Position numbers and translations under genes: made by a program
The notes under the pieces: generated by a model
Told to the model about the DNA's origin: nothing
Databases searched by the model: none
What the model saw: the letters and a program-made list of their open reading frames with translations, nothing else
In this document: positions 9,705 through 20,210 of the stretch, piece by piece
Layout of the letters: every line of letters begins with the position of its first letter
How positions within the stretch are numbered: the first letter of the stretch is position 1
NCBI GenBank assembly: GCA_963575745.1
Contig: CAUYUJ010019591.1
Location: forward strand, 1 to 64,000
Origin: Prorocentrum cordatum
Taxonomy: Eukaryota > Sar > Dinophyceae > Prorocentrales > Prorocentraceae
Direction: 5' to 3'
Length of the DNA: 64,000 nt

Positions 9705-11945
9705 TGGGGCCACAGAGTTGACCGGGAGTCGGGGCCGGGAGTTGGGGCCAGAGAGTTGGGGCCAAGAGAGTTGGGACCAGAGAGTTGGGACCCGAGAGTT
9801 GGGACAGGAGAGTTGGGGCCGGGGAGGAGTTGCGAGAGTTGGGCCCAGAGATTGGGGCCAGAGAGGTGGGGGAGTTGGGACCAAGAGTTGGGAAAAGACA
9901 ATCAGGGCCAGAGAGTTGGGACCAGAGAGTTGGGGCCAATAGAGTTGGGGCCAGAGAGTTGGGGCCAGAGAGGAGTTGCGAGAGTTGGGGCCACAAGTTG
10001 GGGCCAGAGAGCTGGGGGAGTTGGGGCCAGGAGTTGGTGCCGGAGAGTTGGGGGAGCGGGGATGAGACAATTAGGGGCCGAAGAACTGGGAGCAGAGAGT
10101 TGGGGCCGGATAGTTGGGACAGGAGAGCTGGGGCCCGGGAGTTGCGAGAGTTGGGGCCAGAAGTTGGGGCCAGAGAGGCGGGGGAGTTGGGGCCAGTAGT
10201 TGGGACAGGACAGTTGGGAGAGTTGGGGCCAGAGAGTTGGGGCCAAGAGTGTCGGGGCCAGATAGTTGGGACCGGGGCTGGGGCAGGAAAGCTGGGGCCG
10301 GGGAGTTGCGAGAGTTGGGGCCAGAAGCTGGTGCCAGAGAGGTGGGGGAGTTGGGGCCAAGAGTTGGGAAAAGACCATCAGGGCCAGAGAGCTGGGACCA
10401 GAGAGTTGGGGCCGATAGAGTTGGGGCCAGAGAGTTGGGGCCAGAGAGGAGTTGCGAGAGTTGGGGCCACAAGTTGGGGCCAGAGAGCTGGGGGAGTTGG
10501 GGCCAGGAGTTGGTGCCGGAGAGTTGGGAGAGCGGGGATAAGACAGTTGGGGGCCGAAGAACTGGGACCAGAGAGTTGGGACCGGAGAGTTGGGACAGGA
10601 GAGTTGGGGCCGGGGAGTTGCGAGAGTTTGGGCCAGAAGGTGGGGCCAGAGAGGTGGGGGAGTTGGGGCCAGAAGTTGGGGCAATACAGTTAGGAGAGTT
10701 GGGGCCAGAGAGTTGGGGCCTTGGGACCAGAGAGTTGGGGCCGGAGAGTTGGCAGGAGAGCTGGGGCCGGGGAGTTGCGAGAGCGGGGGCCGGCAGTTGG
10801 GGCCAGAGAGGCGGGATAATTGGGACCAAGAGTTGGGAAATGACACTCAGGACCAGAGGGCTGGGACCAGAGAGTTGGGGCCAATATAGTTGGGGCCAGA
10901 GAGTTGGGGCCAGAGAGGAATTGCGAGAGTTGGGGCCAGAAGTTGGGGCCAGAGAGGTGGGAGAGTTGGGGCCAGGAGTTGGCGCCAGAGAGTTGGGGGA
11001 GTGGGGGTGAGACAGTTGGGGGCCGAAGAACTGGGGCCAGAGAGAGTTGGGACCGGAGAGTTGGGACACGAGAGTTGGGGCCGGGGAGTTGCGAGAGTTG
11101 GGGCCAGAAGTTGGGGCCGGAGAGGCGGGGGAGTTGGGCCCAGAAGTTGGGGCAAGACAGTTGGGAGAGTTGGGGCCAGAGAGTTGGGGCCGAGAGAGTC
11201 GGGGCCAGAGAGTTGGGACCGGAGAGTTGGGACAGGAGAGCTGGGGCCGGGGAGTTGCGAGAGTTTGGGCCAGAAGTAGGGGCCAGGGGGGCGGGGGAGT
11301 TGGGACCAAGAGTTGGGAAAAGACAATCAGGACCAGAGAGCTGGGACCAGAGAGTTGGGGCCAATAGAGTTGGGGCCAGAGAGTTGGGACCAAATAGGAG
11401 TTGCGAGAGTTGGGGCCAGAAGTTGGGGCCAGAGAGGTGGGAGAGTTGGGGCCAGGAGTTGGCGCCAGAGAGTTGGGAGAGCGGGGAAAAGACAGTTGGG
11501 GCCAGAGAACTGGGACCAGAGAGTTGGGGCCGGAGAGTTGGGACAGGAGAGTTGTGGCCGGGGAGTTGCGAGAGTTGGGGCCAGAAGTTGGGGCCAGAGA
11601 GGCGGGGGAGTTGGGGCCGGGAGTTGGGGCAAGACAGTTAGGAGAGTTGGGGCCAGAGAGTTGGGACCGGGAGAGTTGGGACCAGAGAGTTGGGACCGGA
11701 GAGCTGGGACAGGAGAATTGGGGCCGGGGAGTTGCGAGAGTTGGGGCCAGAAGTTGCGGCCAGAGAGGTGGGGGAGTTGGGGCCAAGAGTTTGGAAGAGA
11801 CAGTCAGGACCAGAGAGCTGGGGCCAATAGAGTTGGGACCAGAGAGTTGGGACCAAGAGAGTTGGGGCCAGAGAGTTGGGGCCGGAGAGTTAGGGCAGGA
11901 GAGTTGGGACCAGAGAGGGGCTGCGAGAGTTGGGGCCAGAAGCTG
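9705..11945. repeat. Minisatellite block 1 (GAGAGTTGGGGCC unit) with higher-order structure
   Basis: Units of 12-15 bp built on GAGAGTTGGGGCCA fill 2.2 kb. Variants such as GGAGTTGCGAGAGTTGGGG recur about every 150-165 bp. A rarer variant, GTTGGGAAAAGACAATCAGG, recurs at 9,890, 10,366, 10,835, 11,315 and about 11,792, a higher-order period of 469-480 bp. The array has almost no stops in several frames on both strands, producing long Gly/Glu/Ser-Trp and Pro-Asn-Ser pseudo-ORFs that I do not call as genes. Confidence 0.95.
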
Positions 11946-11994
11946 CCCACGCATCCCACGACATTGATTTTATCATGCCTGCTCCTAGGCTTGA
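11946..11994. repeat. Dispersed repeat CCCACGCATCC...CATGCCTGCTC, copy 1
   Basis: Nearly identical, over about 46 bp, to 21,169-21,215 (five substitutions seen by eye). It forms the right boundary of minisatellite block 1. Confidence 0.75.
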
Positions 11995-13235
11995 TTACTT
12001 TGGATTGGCTTGATTTTTGCCGAATGGCTTGATTTTTGCGAATGTCCCCTTCATCATCACCATCCACCATACCATCCATCATTTAAGCATATGCACACAG
12101 TAGTAAAGCAGAACATATACAGCGCGTTTGTGAGGATGGTCAGGTCTGATATGTTTACATCTAAAAATATACGCGCACAGCTGTATATATATGAACATCA
12201 ACGCTCGTATAGCAGGTACATATAAATTAATGTGTATATATATAAAGGTAGACGCGTATGATACACACGCTAACGATGTACATACATATCGTTTGGCAAA
12301 TGAGTTTCTATGCACGTGCGCGCGTTCAGGCCCAAGATGGAGGCCCGCAGCGTAGTGGTCACGTGGCTCGCGCCGCCAATGCGCTTGTGGAGCACGTGGG
12401 CGGACGTCCATGTCCACGTGATTCTGAACATCCCCCGCCCGTTGCCGCCGCCACCCTCGGAGACAGAGCTTCGGCCTCAGTTGCTGTCGATCGTACTATG
12501 AGTGGTAATGTGTTGTTTTTGATCGTTCCGGGATTTCTATATATAAAAACTGCGGCGATCGATCGACCTTTCGCGGTGGATCGATCGCCCCCCTCAATGT
12601 GATAAGGCTGGGCGACGACCCCGAGTGGGTCACTTCGAGCGAGCCCGATGACGGGGGCAGCGACATTCAGCACGTCGACAGCGACTGGGGCCTGGGAGGG
12701 GGGAGTTTGCCAGTGCCTCGCGCGCCCTCCAGCCTCGAGGCCGCCCCCGCGCGGCCAAGCCGCCGCGCGCCGCCCTCTTCGTCTCCACCCTTTCCCTCGC
12801 CTGTCCCTCGCCTTTCCCTCGCCTGTCCCTCGCCTGTCCCTCACCTTTCCCTCTTCGTTTATGCGCCCTGGCCTTTCCCTCTTCCTCGCGGGGGCGCAGC
12901 TCGCCATGGCGAGCGGGTCCGCGGGATGGCCAGGATGGCACCCGCCGTGCCCTGCGATCGAGGACACGCCTCGCGGCAAGGCATGCCCTCATACCCTCCT
13001 TTTCCTTCCTCCTAAGACGGATCCTGTTCTGATCGGATCTTGCGCGCATGCCCTCTATACCTCTATAGTGTTGGTAAGTTAACAAACATACTTGTATGTA
13101 GTGCTATATATATATATATATATACATATGTGTAGATATACTTGTATGCAACGCTGTATGTAATGCTGTTCATATATACTATCATTACCTGTATCTCTCT
13201 CTCGTTCTCCCCCCCCCCCCCCTCCTTCGGTCTGC
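11995..13235. other. Region before gene A: microsatellites and one possible exon
   Basis: Contains TA/TG microsatellites (12,180-12,250 and 13,100-13,200) and a 10-bp pyrimidine minisatellite TCCCTCGCCT (12,785-12,860). A plus-strand frame at about 12,603-12,730 gives an acidic peptide beginning LGDDPEWVTSSEPDDGGSD that looks exon-like. I could not connect it to gene A with matching splice phases. Confidence 0.4.
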
Positions 13236-14642
13236 ATGGACATCGACGCCGCAGACTTGATTGCCACAACCCGTCTACAGAACGCCATGCAGGAAGACTT
13301 GCGGAAATACCGCTTTGAGGTCCTCATCCTCCTCCATCTTCCTTCCTTCAACTGCTCTCCCCGACTCCTATAGATGAAGCCCGTTGTCATCACCGGCTAT
13401 ATTCCGCGGACCATCGATCAGACGTCTTGGGGTGACAAGTGCAGCAAACTGAAGTTCATGGCTAAAAACACGTTCGTTGCACGGTGCCGCCACTTCTCCA
13501 AACTTGTCAGTTGGTTCGACCTCGGCGCGGCAGACCGAGTCGAGGAATGTCTATCCTTCTCATCACTCCTGTTCCTACCCCTTCTCGTACATCGAGCGTG
13601 CGCCCCTCCTCTTCATCCTCCTGGAATGCAGGGCGAGCGTGCGTTCCGAGCTAATGATCAATTTCCTCGAGAGTACGTTCGACTCGCAGCCGCATTCGAT
13701 GACATCGGCGAAGACGTCGAGATCGGCGCTTCCGAGCTGAAGCCATACGTGCACGAGGAGGGGGGGGAGGAGGAACCAGAGGAGGCGAGATATCGGGAGT
13801 GAACCTCTCCCCCATCGAGCTCCTCCTCCTCCTCTTGCATCCTCCTCTTCCCCCGCCTCCCCATCTTCTGGCACCGTTGCCGCCCCCCGCAAGGCCGACA
13901 AGTTCAAGCACCAGCCGTGCGCCCGCGTGGGCCCTGCGACGTTGGCCACGGCGAGCCGTGGGGGTGAGGGCACGGGGATGTTTTTGGATGAGTAGGTGAA
14001 TGGTATGATGCAGGGGAGAGGCTGGTGGAATCACGATCCCGATCCTCAGATCTCCCACTCGAGGGGCATATCCGATGAGGAGGGGGGGGGGGGGGGCGAG
14101 CCGCGCTGGCGCCGGGCGATCGTCGGGCTCGAGGACGCCCCCATGCTGATGGGCGCGAATGGGGTTCAAGAAGGATGAGGAGTACAGCTGGAGGATACGA
14201 GGAGCAGGATCAGGAGGATGATGCGATTGATGAGGAAGTTGTGAAGGTAAACAGAGGAGGCTACAGTAACATATAGGAAGATGAGGGCGACGAGTAGGAG
14301 GAGGATGGGTGAGGAGTAGAATGAACGAGGAGGAGGAGGAGGAGGAGAGGAGGAGGAAGAGGAGGAGGCTGCAGCCGACTTGATTGCTCGCTTATTCCCT
14401 TTGTCGCTCTTGCTGTTCCTCATGTTCACACCTCCTCCTGCTTCTCTGCATCGGTCCTCCTCCTCCTCATCATCCTCCGCCTTCGTCTTGCCGCTCAACG
14501 TCCTCACGTTCCTCGTCGCGTTCCTCCTCCTCCAGTACGCGGTCCGCCCAACCGCCCAGGCAGTGACGTCATCGTGGACTTCTCGAGCTACACGCCCGAG
14601 TACCAGTCGCGCCCGAACCCAGGGTTTTTGAAGGCGCGATGA
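13236..14642 (+). CDS. Gene A: spliced hypothetical protein, 161 aa
   Basis: Five exons can be joined with every phase closing: 13,236-13,319, 13,374-13,505, 13,632-13,748, 13,894-13,963 and 14,560-14,642 (TGA). Donors are GAG|GTCCTC, ACTT|GTCAGT, ATAC|GTGCAC and GGGG|GTGAGG; acceptors are TATAG|A, GCAG|G, CAAG|G and CCAG|G. The first intron is only 54 bp. The start ATG follows a pyrimidine tract without an AG, so I take it as the first codon. The product starts MDIDAADLIATTRLQNAMQE, then has a basic middle (KCSKLKFMAKNTF), an acidic stretch (DDIGEDVEIGASEL) and ends PGFLKAR. No family is recognised and there is no signal peptide or membrane segment. The last intron (596 bp) holds GGA and TCC repeats. 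The exact closure over four junctions, with no stop, argues that it is a live gene. Confidence 0.75.
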
Positions 14643-14654
14643 GGGGACTACGTT

Positions 14655-14940
14655 GAAACCGACGACGACACAGATGACGAAGATGACGATCGACGATGAC
14701 GACGGCGACGACGACGACGACAAAGATGACGACGGCGACGGCGGCGGTGACGACGACGAAGATGACGATAAGGAGGGTAAGGAGGCTGAGGATAAGGAGG
14801 CTGACAGGAGGAGGATCGAGGATAAGGATCAGGATCGAGGATGACAGGAGGATCGAGGATCGAGGAGGGGGATCGAGGCTGATCGGTTCGGGGTGATGCT
14901 CGAGGATAAGGATCGAGGCTGACAGGAGGAGGATCGAGAC
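14655..14940. repeat. GAC/GAT and GGATCGAGGAT repeats
   Basis: Acidic-looking GACGACGAC codon repeats to about 14,780, then GGATCGAGGAT/GGATAAGGAT units to about 14,940, lying between the stop of gene A and the start of gene B. Confidence 0.8.
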
Positions 14941-15038
14941 AGAGCAGCTCGTCTCGATTCGTGTGATCGCTGGCGGCGTAGTCGACTCGGTCGCGCCCTC
15001 CAACACGCCCTAGCCCCCCTCACCCGTTGTTGCCTTTT

Positions 15039-18000
15039 ATGAAGTTTCCCGCTGTGGTTCAGGATATCCCAGGGTGCACCCCTGTGATCGCAGCTTGTCC
15101 TGTTCACAGCCTCGAGCCTAGAGGGCGACCGATATCGTCTTATTCCCCCTCCTCCTCCTCCCGTTCTGTCGATTCTGACACGCCCACCAGGCGTGGGAAC
15201 CGATGTGCAAGCAGCTCCACGGCATCGGCGAGGGCAAACGCTTCAGCCAGAAGACGATGCAGGCTGCGACCGACTTACGATTTCAGGATGATGAGGAGAC
15301 GGAGGAGATGAGGAGGGAGAGGAGGAGGCTCGAGGAGGGTAGAGGCTCCGAGGGAGGAGGAGGAGGAGGAGGAGGAGGAGGAGGAGGAGGGAAGGCAGCG
15401 GTACGTATACGCTGGAGGAGGGAGTAGGCGGTAGAAACAGGAGGAGGCAACGGTGAGGGAGGCGTAATCTAAGTCAAGAGAGAGGAGGGGGTGCAAGGAG
15501 GACGAGGACGAGGAGGAGGAAGGAAGACGGGATGGAGGACGAGAGGAATATGGGCTAGCCACCCCCATCACTTAGAAGGCGGCATGGAGCATCGCGTTCG
15601 AGGATGACGTTCACAAGTTCTTGCGCGAGCAGGACCCCAGGAAGAGGAAGCCCGCGTCGAAGGTGGTTGCAGGGCACATGTACCACGGGTTAAGGGACTG
15701 GGCGAAGACAACTTGAGGAGGAACCGCCCCTATACAGGGGCGGTTCCTCCTCAAGCATACATGCTTGCTGCTGCCCACCTCCCCCCGCGCTTGCTCTATA
15801 AAGCAAGCACGGGGGGAGGTGGGGGAAGGATTAAGCCAGACAGTGTTACTCTTTGATCCAGTCGTCCCCTTCCCTCGTCCCCCTTAGTCATGCTCCCTCC
15901 CACTGTCCCTCCATCCTCCTGTCGTGTCTCTCCGTTCTCCTCCCCTCCCTCTCACTTCGATTGATCCTCCCGATCTCCATTCCGTCGACCTCGAAGGGGG
16001 GGGCTCGATCAGCCTGCCTGCCGCAAAAGGTACATGCAGGCTCGGAGCACTCGGCGAATCCACGCACATTGGCAGCGCATCAACGGCATCGACACACAGC
16101 CCTGTCGCGAGGAGCTCCAGGACCCTCTAGGGAGAACTGAAGAGCGTCGAACTTGGGGCAGGAGTTACCCATCTGATCGACATCCTTATTACGTTCAAGA
16201 GGGTGTCGAAAGTTAAGGTAGCGTGGGCGCGGGGTAGGGGCCCATCCCTACCCCGCGTCCTGGCAACTTTAGCTTACGACGCCATCGATTTAATGTCATG
16301 CGGCTCCTTCCCCTCCTTCTCATCAACGCATGCCGCTTCCCAGTAGGAGAGCGCCGACCGCCAGATCGACGCGCCCATGGAGGGCGACGACGAGATCTAC
16401 GAGGAGGAGCAGTTCAGGAACCTGCTTCGGCAGGTTCCCTCCATCCTCTCCCTCCTCAGCTTCCCTCTCATCCTTCTCATCCTTCTCATCCCCCTCATCC
16501 TCCTCACCTTCCTCATCCTCCCTAGAAAGTCGAAAGCCGCGTCCTTCTTTTCTCCATCCTGCCCGCATCCTCATCCTCCTGCTCCTGCCCCCCCCCCCCC
16601 CTCGATCCCTCGCGCATCCTATCTCCCTGCGTCCGGCTTTCCTGCTCAGTCACCGTTTCTTTCACACCTCCCCCCCCTCGACCCCCTCCTCCCCCTCCTC
16701 TGATCAGACCCCCTATCCTCTTCGCTGACCCTTCGCTTGCCAGGTACAAGCGGGCGCGGTGGATCTGTGCGACGACGGGCCCGAGGCCGACGCCGTGGCC
16801 AAGGCCGACGCCGTGGCCGAGGCCGACGCCGTGGCCGTGGACGAGGCCGACGCCGAGGCCGAGGCCGACGCCGAGGCCGACGCCGACGCCGAGGCCGACG
16901 CCGTGGCCGCCGAGGCCGACGCCGTGGCCGCCGAGGCCGACGCCATGGCCGCCGCGAAGGCCAGCCGGCTCAAAAAGATCCCATTCGTGCGGAGCCTCCT
17001 CGGCCAGAAGCACAAGGTGCATACGAAGAAGACGAGCAAGCGCAAGCACAAGAGGATCCTCCTCCTCCTCGATCCTCCTCCTCGATCCTTCTCCTCCTCC
17101 ATCTCGCTCCTAGTCACAGCTCGTACTCCTCCTCCTCCTCCTCCTCATCATCATCATCCTCATCATTATCCTCCTCCTCCCCCCCTCCTCATATATCCTC
17201 CTCCTCCTCCTCCTCCTCCTCCTCCCCCTCCTCCTCTTCCTCCTCCTCCTCCTCCTCTTCCTCCTCCCCATCATCATCCTCATCCTCACCCTCATCCTCT
17301 TACTCCGTGCCTCCTCCCCCTCCTCCTCGAGCCTCCTCCTCATTCTTCTTCTCATCGATCCTCCTCCTCCTCCTCCTCCTTCTCATCTTCCCCTTCTCCT
17401 CCTCCTCCCCCCCCCTCATTTCCTTTCCAGGAGCTCGGAGAAGAAGGTCAAGAAGGGGCCGAAGACGGTCGAGAGGCCGCTCGGCATCAAGAAGGAGGAG
17501 GTGCTGGATCTCCCGAAGATCGCGAAGCGCCCCGCGGCGGCGCCAGGCGCTGCCCTTCGGCGCCCCGCGGCGGCGCCAGGCGCTGCCCTTCGGCGCCCCG
17601 CGGCGGCTAAGGCTCGAACTGGATTGCTCGAGGACCAGGAGCAGGATCGGATAATCGAGGAGGAGGGGCCTCGATCGAGAAGATCCCTGGACCTCCTTCC
17701 TTCCGCCTCCGAGCTGGGACCCTGCAGGGGGGAGGTCAAGGATCCTCGCCCTCGACCCCTCCGATTCGTTTCTCCGGTCATGCACCACCTCGCCATCCTC
17801 GAATCTCGGTCGAGCCTCGATCGAGGCTGCGATCGCCAAGCCCGTCGAGATCGAGGAACCCGAGGTCGAGGAGGAAGAGGGCGCCGAGGAGGGCGAGGTC
17901 CTCGAGGGCGGAGGCGACGAGCTCGCCGAGGGCGGAGGCGACGAGGACGCCGAGGGCGGAGAGGAGGAGGGCGGCGATGACGCCGAGGGCGGAGGCGATG

Positions 18001-19009
18001 AGGACGCCGACGAGGGCCTTGAGGACGCCGAGGGTGAAGAGGAGGAGGCCCAGGACGAGGGCGGCAAGGAGGAAGAGGAGGCGGACGTGGCGATCATGGA
18101 CGGCAAGGAGGAAGAGGAGGCGGACGTGGTGATCATGGACGTCGAGGCCGCCACGGCCCCCGAGGCAGCCGCCGAGGCCGCCGCGGCCCCCGAGGCCGAG
18201 GATGGCGACAAGTCCCTTTGGACGACGCGGACTGGCAGGAACAGGTGCTACTACGACGACGGCACGGGCATGGGCTGGCACATCCTGCACACGGGGACCA
18301 GGGACCGAAATCGAGCATTAGATATACATGCACCCGCCCTGAGAGTTTCAATGTATGTGTGCATATACATATATCTACATATATCTACACATATGTATAT
18401 ATATATATACACACAAGCGACGCCGGTACCGAAAATCTCAGGGGGGGGGGGTATATACAGATCCGATGCTCGATTTCACTCCATTGCAGGCGCGCGTCGG
18501 AGAAGATCAGCTGCATCGACTACAAGACGACGGAGATGCGCGCCTTCAAGCAGTTCACGAGCATCAGGGACGCCATGTGGTCCACGGGCCACACCGACCA
18601 GGAGCGCGAGGAGCTCAGCGAGCAGTGCATGGAGGCGCATGTGAATGAGGAGGGGGAGGAGGACGAGGAGGATACCTGGAGGAGATAGCCTTCTCTTTCC
18701 CTCTCGTCCGTCGCCATCCTCGATCCCCTCCCTCCCTCCCCCCTCCATCCCTCCCCCTCCTCCCACTGCTCCCTCCCCCAATTCTCTCCCCATCCCCTCC
18801 CCCCTCCCCCTCTCCCTCCTCCTGCCTCCTCCGTTCCCTTACCATCCTCTCCACCGCTCCTCCTCGCCCCCCCTCCCCCCTCCTCCTCGCGCCCGCCATC
18901 GCAGGCCGTGCTCTTCAAGATCTTCGAGCTCAAGGTGACGGACAAGAAAATGGCGAAGGCGATGACGGATGAGCAGTACCGGGCTATATACGACGCCGAC
19001 GGGGCGTGA
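15039..19009 (+). CDS. Gene B: spliced acidic/basic repeat protein, about 515 aa
   Basis: Ten exons close in phase: 15,039-15,062 (tentative first exon, MKFPAVVQ), 15,191-15,286, 15,576-15,662, 16,131-16,217, 16,347-16,433, 16,744-17,054, 17,431-17,611, 17,826-18,244, 18,490-18,640 and 18,905-19,009 (TGA). The sum is 1,548 nt with no internal stop. Donors in order begin GA, GA, GT, GT, GT, GA, GC, GT, GT; acceptors are mostly AG|G. GA and GC donors are known from dinoflagellates. The protein has a globular-looking first half (KQLHGIGEGKRFSQKTMQ; LGAGVTHLIDILITFKRV), then an AEADAVA repeat, a Lys-rich stretch with KRPAAAPGAALRRPAAA, and a long Glu/Asp-rich section with GKEEEEADV repeated twice. 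The last two exons look folded (KISCIDYKTTEMRAFKQF; VLFKIFELKVTDKK). I recognise no family; the charge pattern suggests a nuclear or chromatin-associated protein, which is inference only. Confidence 0.7.
15712..15755. other. Perfect 20-bp hairpin in a gene B intron
   Basis: Arms CTTGAGGAGGAACCGCCCCT and its exact reverse complement are separated by the loop ATAC. It lies 49 nt inside the intron that starts at 15,663. Confidence 0.95.
15774..15823. other. 22-bp hairpin in the same intron
   Basis: Arms 15,774-15,795 and 15,802-15,823 pair at all positions if one G-U pair is allowed; the loop is CTATAA. It follows the previous hairpin after an 18-bp gap. Confidence 0.93.
16228..16257. other. 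12-bp hairpin 10 nt after a gene B donor site
   Basis: CGCGGGGTAGGG and CCCTACCCCGCG flank a 6-nt loop. The intron starts at 16,218. Confidence 0.9.
17090..17420. repeat. (TCC)n pyrimidine tract inside a gene B intron
   Basis: TCC/TCCTCA units on the plus strand fill most of the intron 17,055-17,430 and run into the acceptor TTTCCAG. Confidence 0.9.
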
Positions 19010-19079
19010 TCGACGTCGACTCGTCGAGCAGGTGGGCAGGGAAGGCTTGCGGCACACGCGTGATAGCATAGCATCGTCA

Positions 19080-19480
19080 GCATCACCATCATCATCAGAA
19101 TGGCCATCAGACTCATACTCGTAATCATCACCAGCATACTCACAATCATCAACGTTATCATCATCAGCAGCACCATCATCATCAGCATCATTATCGCCGT
19201 CATCGTCATCACCACCATCCTCGTCAGCAGCATTGTCACAGTCATCAGCGTCAGCATCATCATAATCATCAGCATCATCAGCATCATCATCAGCATCATC
19301 AGCATCGCCGTCCTCATCATCATAAACTTCATCGTCGTCATCATCATCAGCACCACCACCCCTGCATGATGATATTCATAACCATCACAACCATCATCCG
19401 CACCACCACCATCACCATCACCATCTACGCTATCATCGGAGTCGCCACCACCATCGTCCTCACCGTGAGCGTCGTCGTCG
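19080..19480. repeat. Degenerate CAT/CAG trinucleotide repeat
   Basis: ATCATCATCAGC-type units. Ile/Met-rich and His/Gln-type frames on both strands are by-products. Confidence 0.85.
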
Positions 19481-20020
19481 TCTTGGTCATGTTATTGAAC
19501 CAAGTCTTGCGGTTTGTCGTGCGTGATCCACTTGCTGCACGCATGGATTGTTGGGCCGAGTGCACTGCTTACTGCCCTTTAGGGCGGCCATGGGGTAGAG
19601 AGTGCAAGGAATGATAATGGCGCTCGCTGCATAAAGGGGAGGAGGATTGCAGGGGGAATGAGGATCGGGGAGAGCAGGAGGAGTAAGAGGAAGGAGGAGC
19701 GACAAAGAGATACACTGCATGATCGATAGCCTCGAGGTTTCGATTGCCTTTGTGAGTTGGTCAGAACGCTCCAGAACGTTCCTTCGACACCAATGGGCCC
19801 CTCATATCACGTGATCCCGTGCCCCTCCCTCCAATCCATGTATATGTACCGTGCGCGGCAGGGCAGGTGAATGGTACCGCGGCAAGACGTCTTGCCGCGG
19901 TGGCGCCCGACCGAGCGCCCGAGTGGGGCGGGCCCGCGGCCCAGCGCGCTGCAGCGCAGAAGCGGCCCTCGAGGTTGGTTAAATGATTGTCGCATGATTC
20001 CAGCATGCAGGGGGAGATGT
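19481..20020. other. No gene seen
   Basis: Mixed sequence with several overlapping short ORFs on both strands and no recognisable motif. Confidence 0.4.
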
Positions 20021-20021
20021 T

Positions 20022-20110
20022 GATCGCATGCATGATTCGAGCAACCTTTGTTGTCAGATAAGGTGCGATCGCATGCATGATTCGAGCAACAGTTGTTGTC
20101 GGATAAGGTG
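20022..20110. repeat. 45-bp tandem duplication
   Basis: GATCGCATGCATGATTCGAG and the following CAAC..TTGTTGTC.GATAAGGTG occur twice in a row (20,022-20,065 and 20,067-20,110) with few differences. Confidence 0.85.
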
Positions 20111-20141
20111 GAGCCACGCGCTGCATAGGAGTGCGCTGCAG

Positions 20142-20210
20142 ATAAGCATGCGCAAACCCCATTATATATATGTATAGTTGTGTATATAGATTGGGTTTGC
20201 GCATGCTTAT
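20142..20210. other. Perfect 18-bp inverted repeat with AT-rich loop
   Basis: ATAAGCATGCGCAAACCC at 20,142-20,159 and its exact reverse complement at 20,193-20,210 flank a 33-bp TATA-rich loop. It directly follows the 45-bp tandem duplication. Confidence 0.95.

Noticed and set aside
9705-11945. Very long ORFs (up to 627 codons on the minus strand) over the minisatellite
   Set aside because: Both strands and several frames are open only because the 12-15 bp unit lacks stops. There is no non-repeat coding sequence at either end.
9705-11945. CRISPR-like array
   Set aside because: No unique spacers between repeats, variable unit length, and a eukaryotic context.
18350-18480. Coding continuation of gene B beyond 18,244
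   Set aside because: The frame stays open for a while but enters a TATA/CACA microsatellite; the AACAG|GTGCTA donor joins perfectly to the exon at 18,490.
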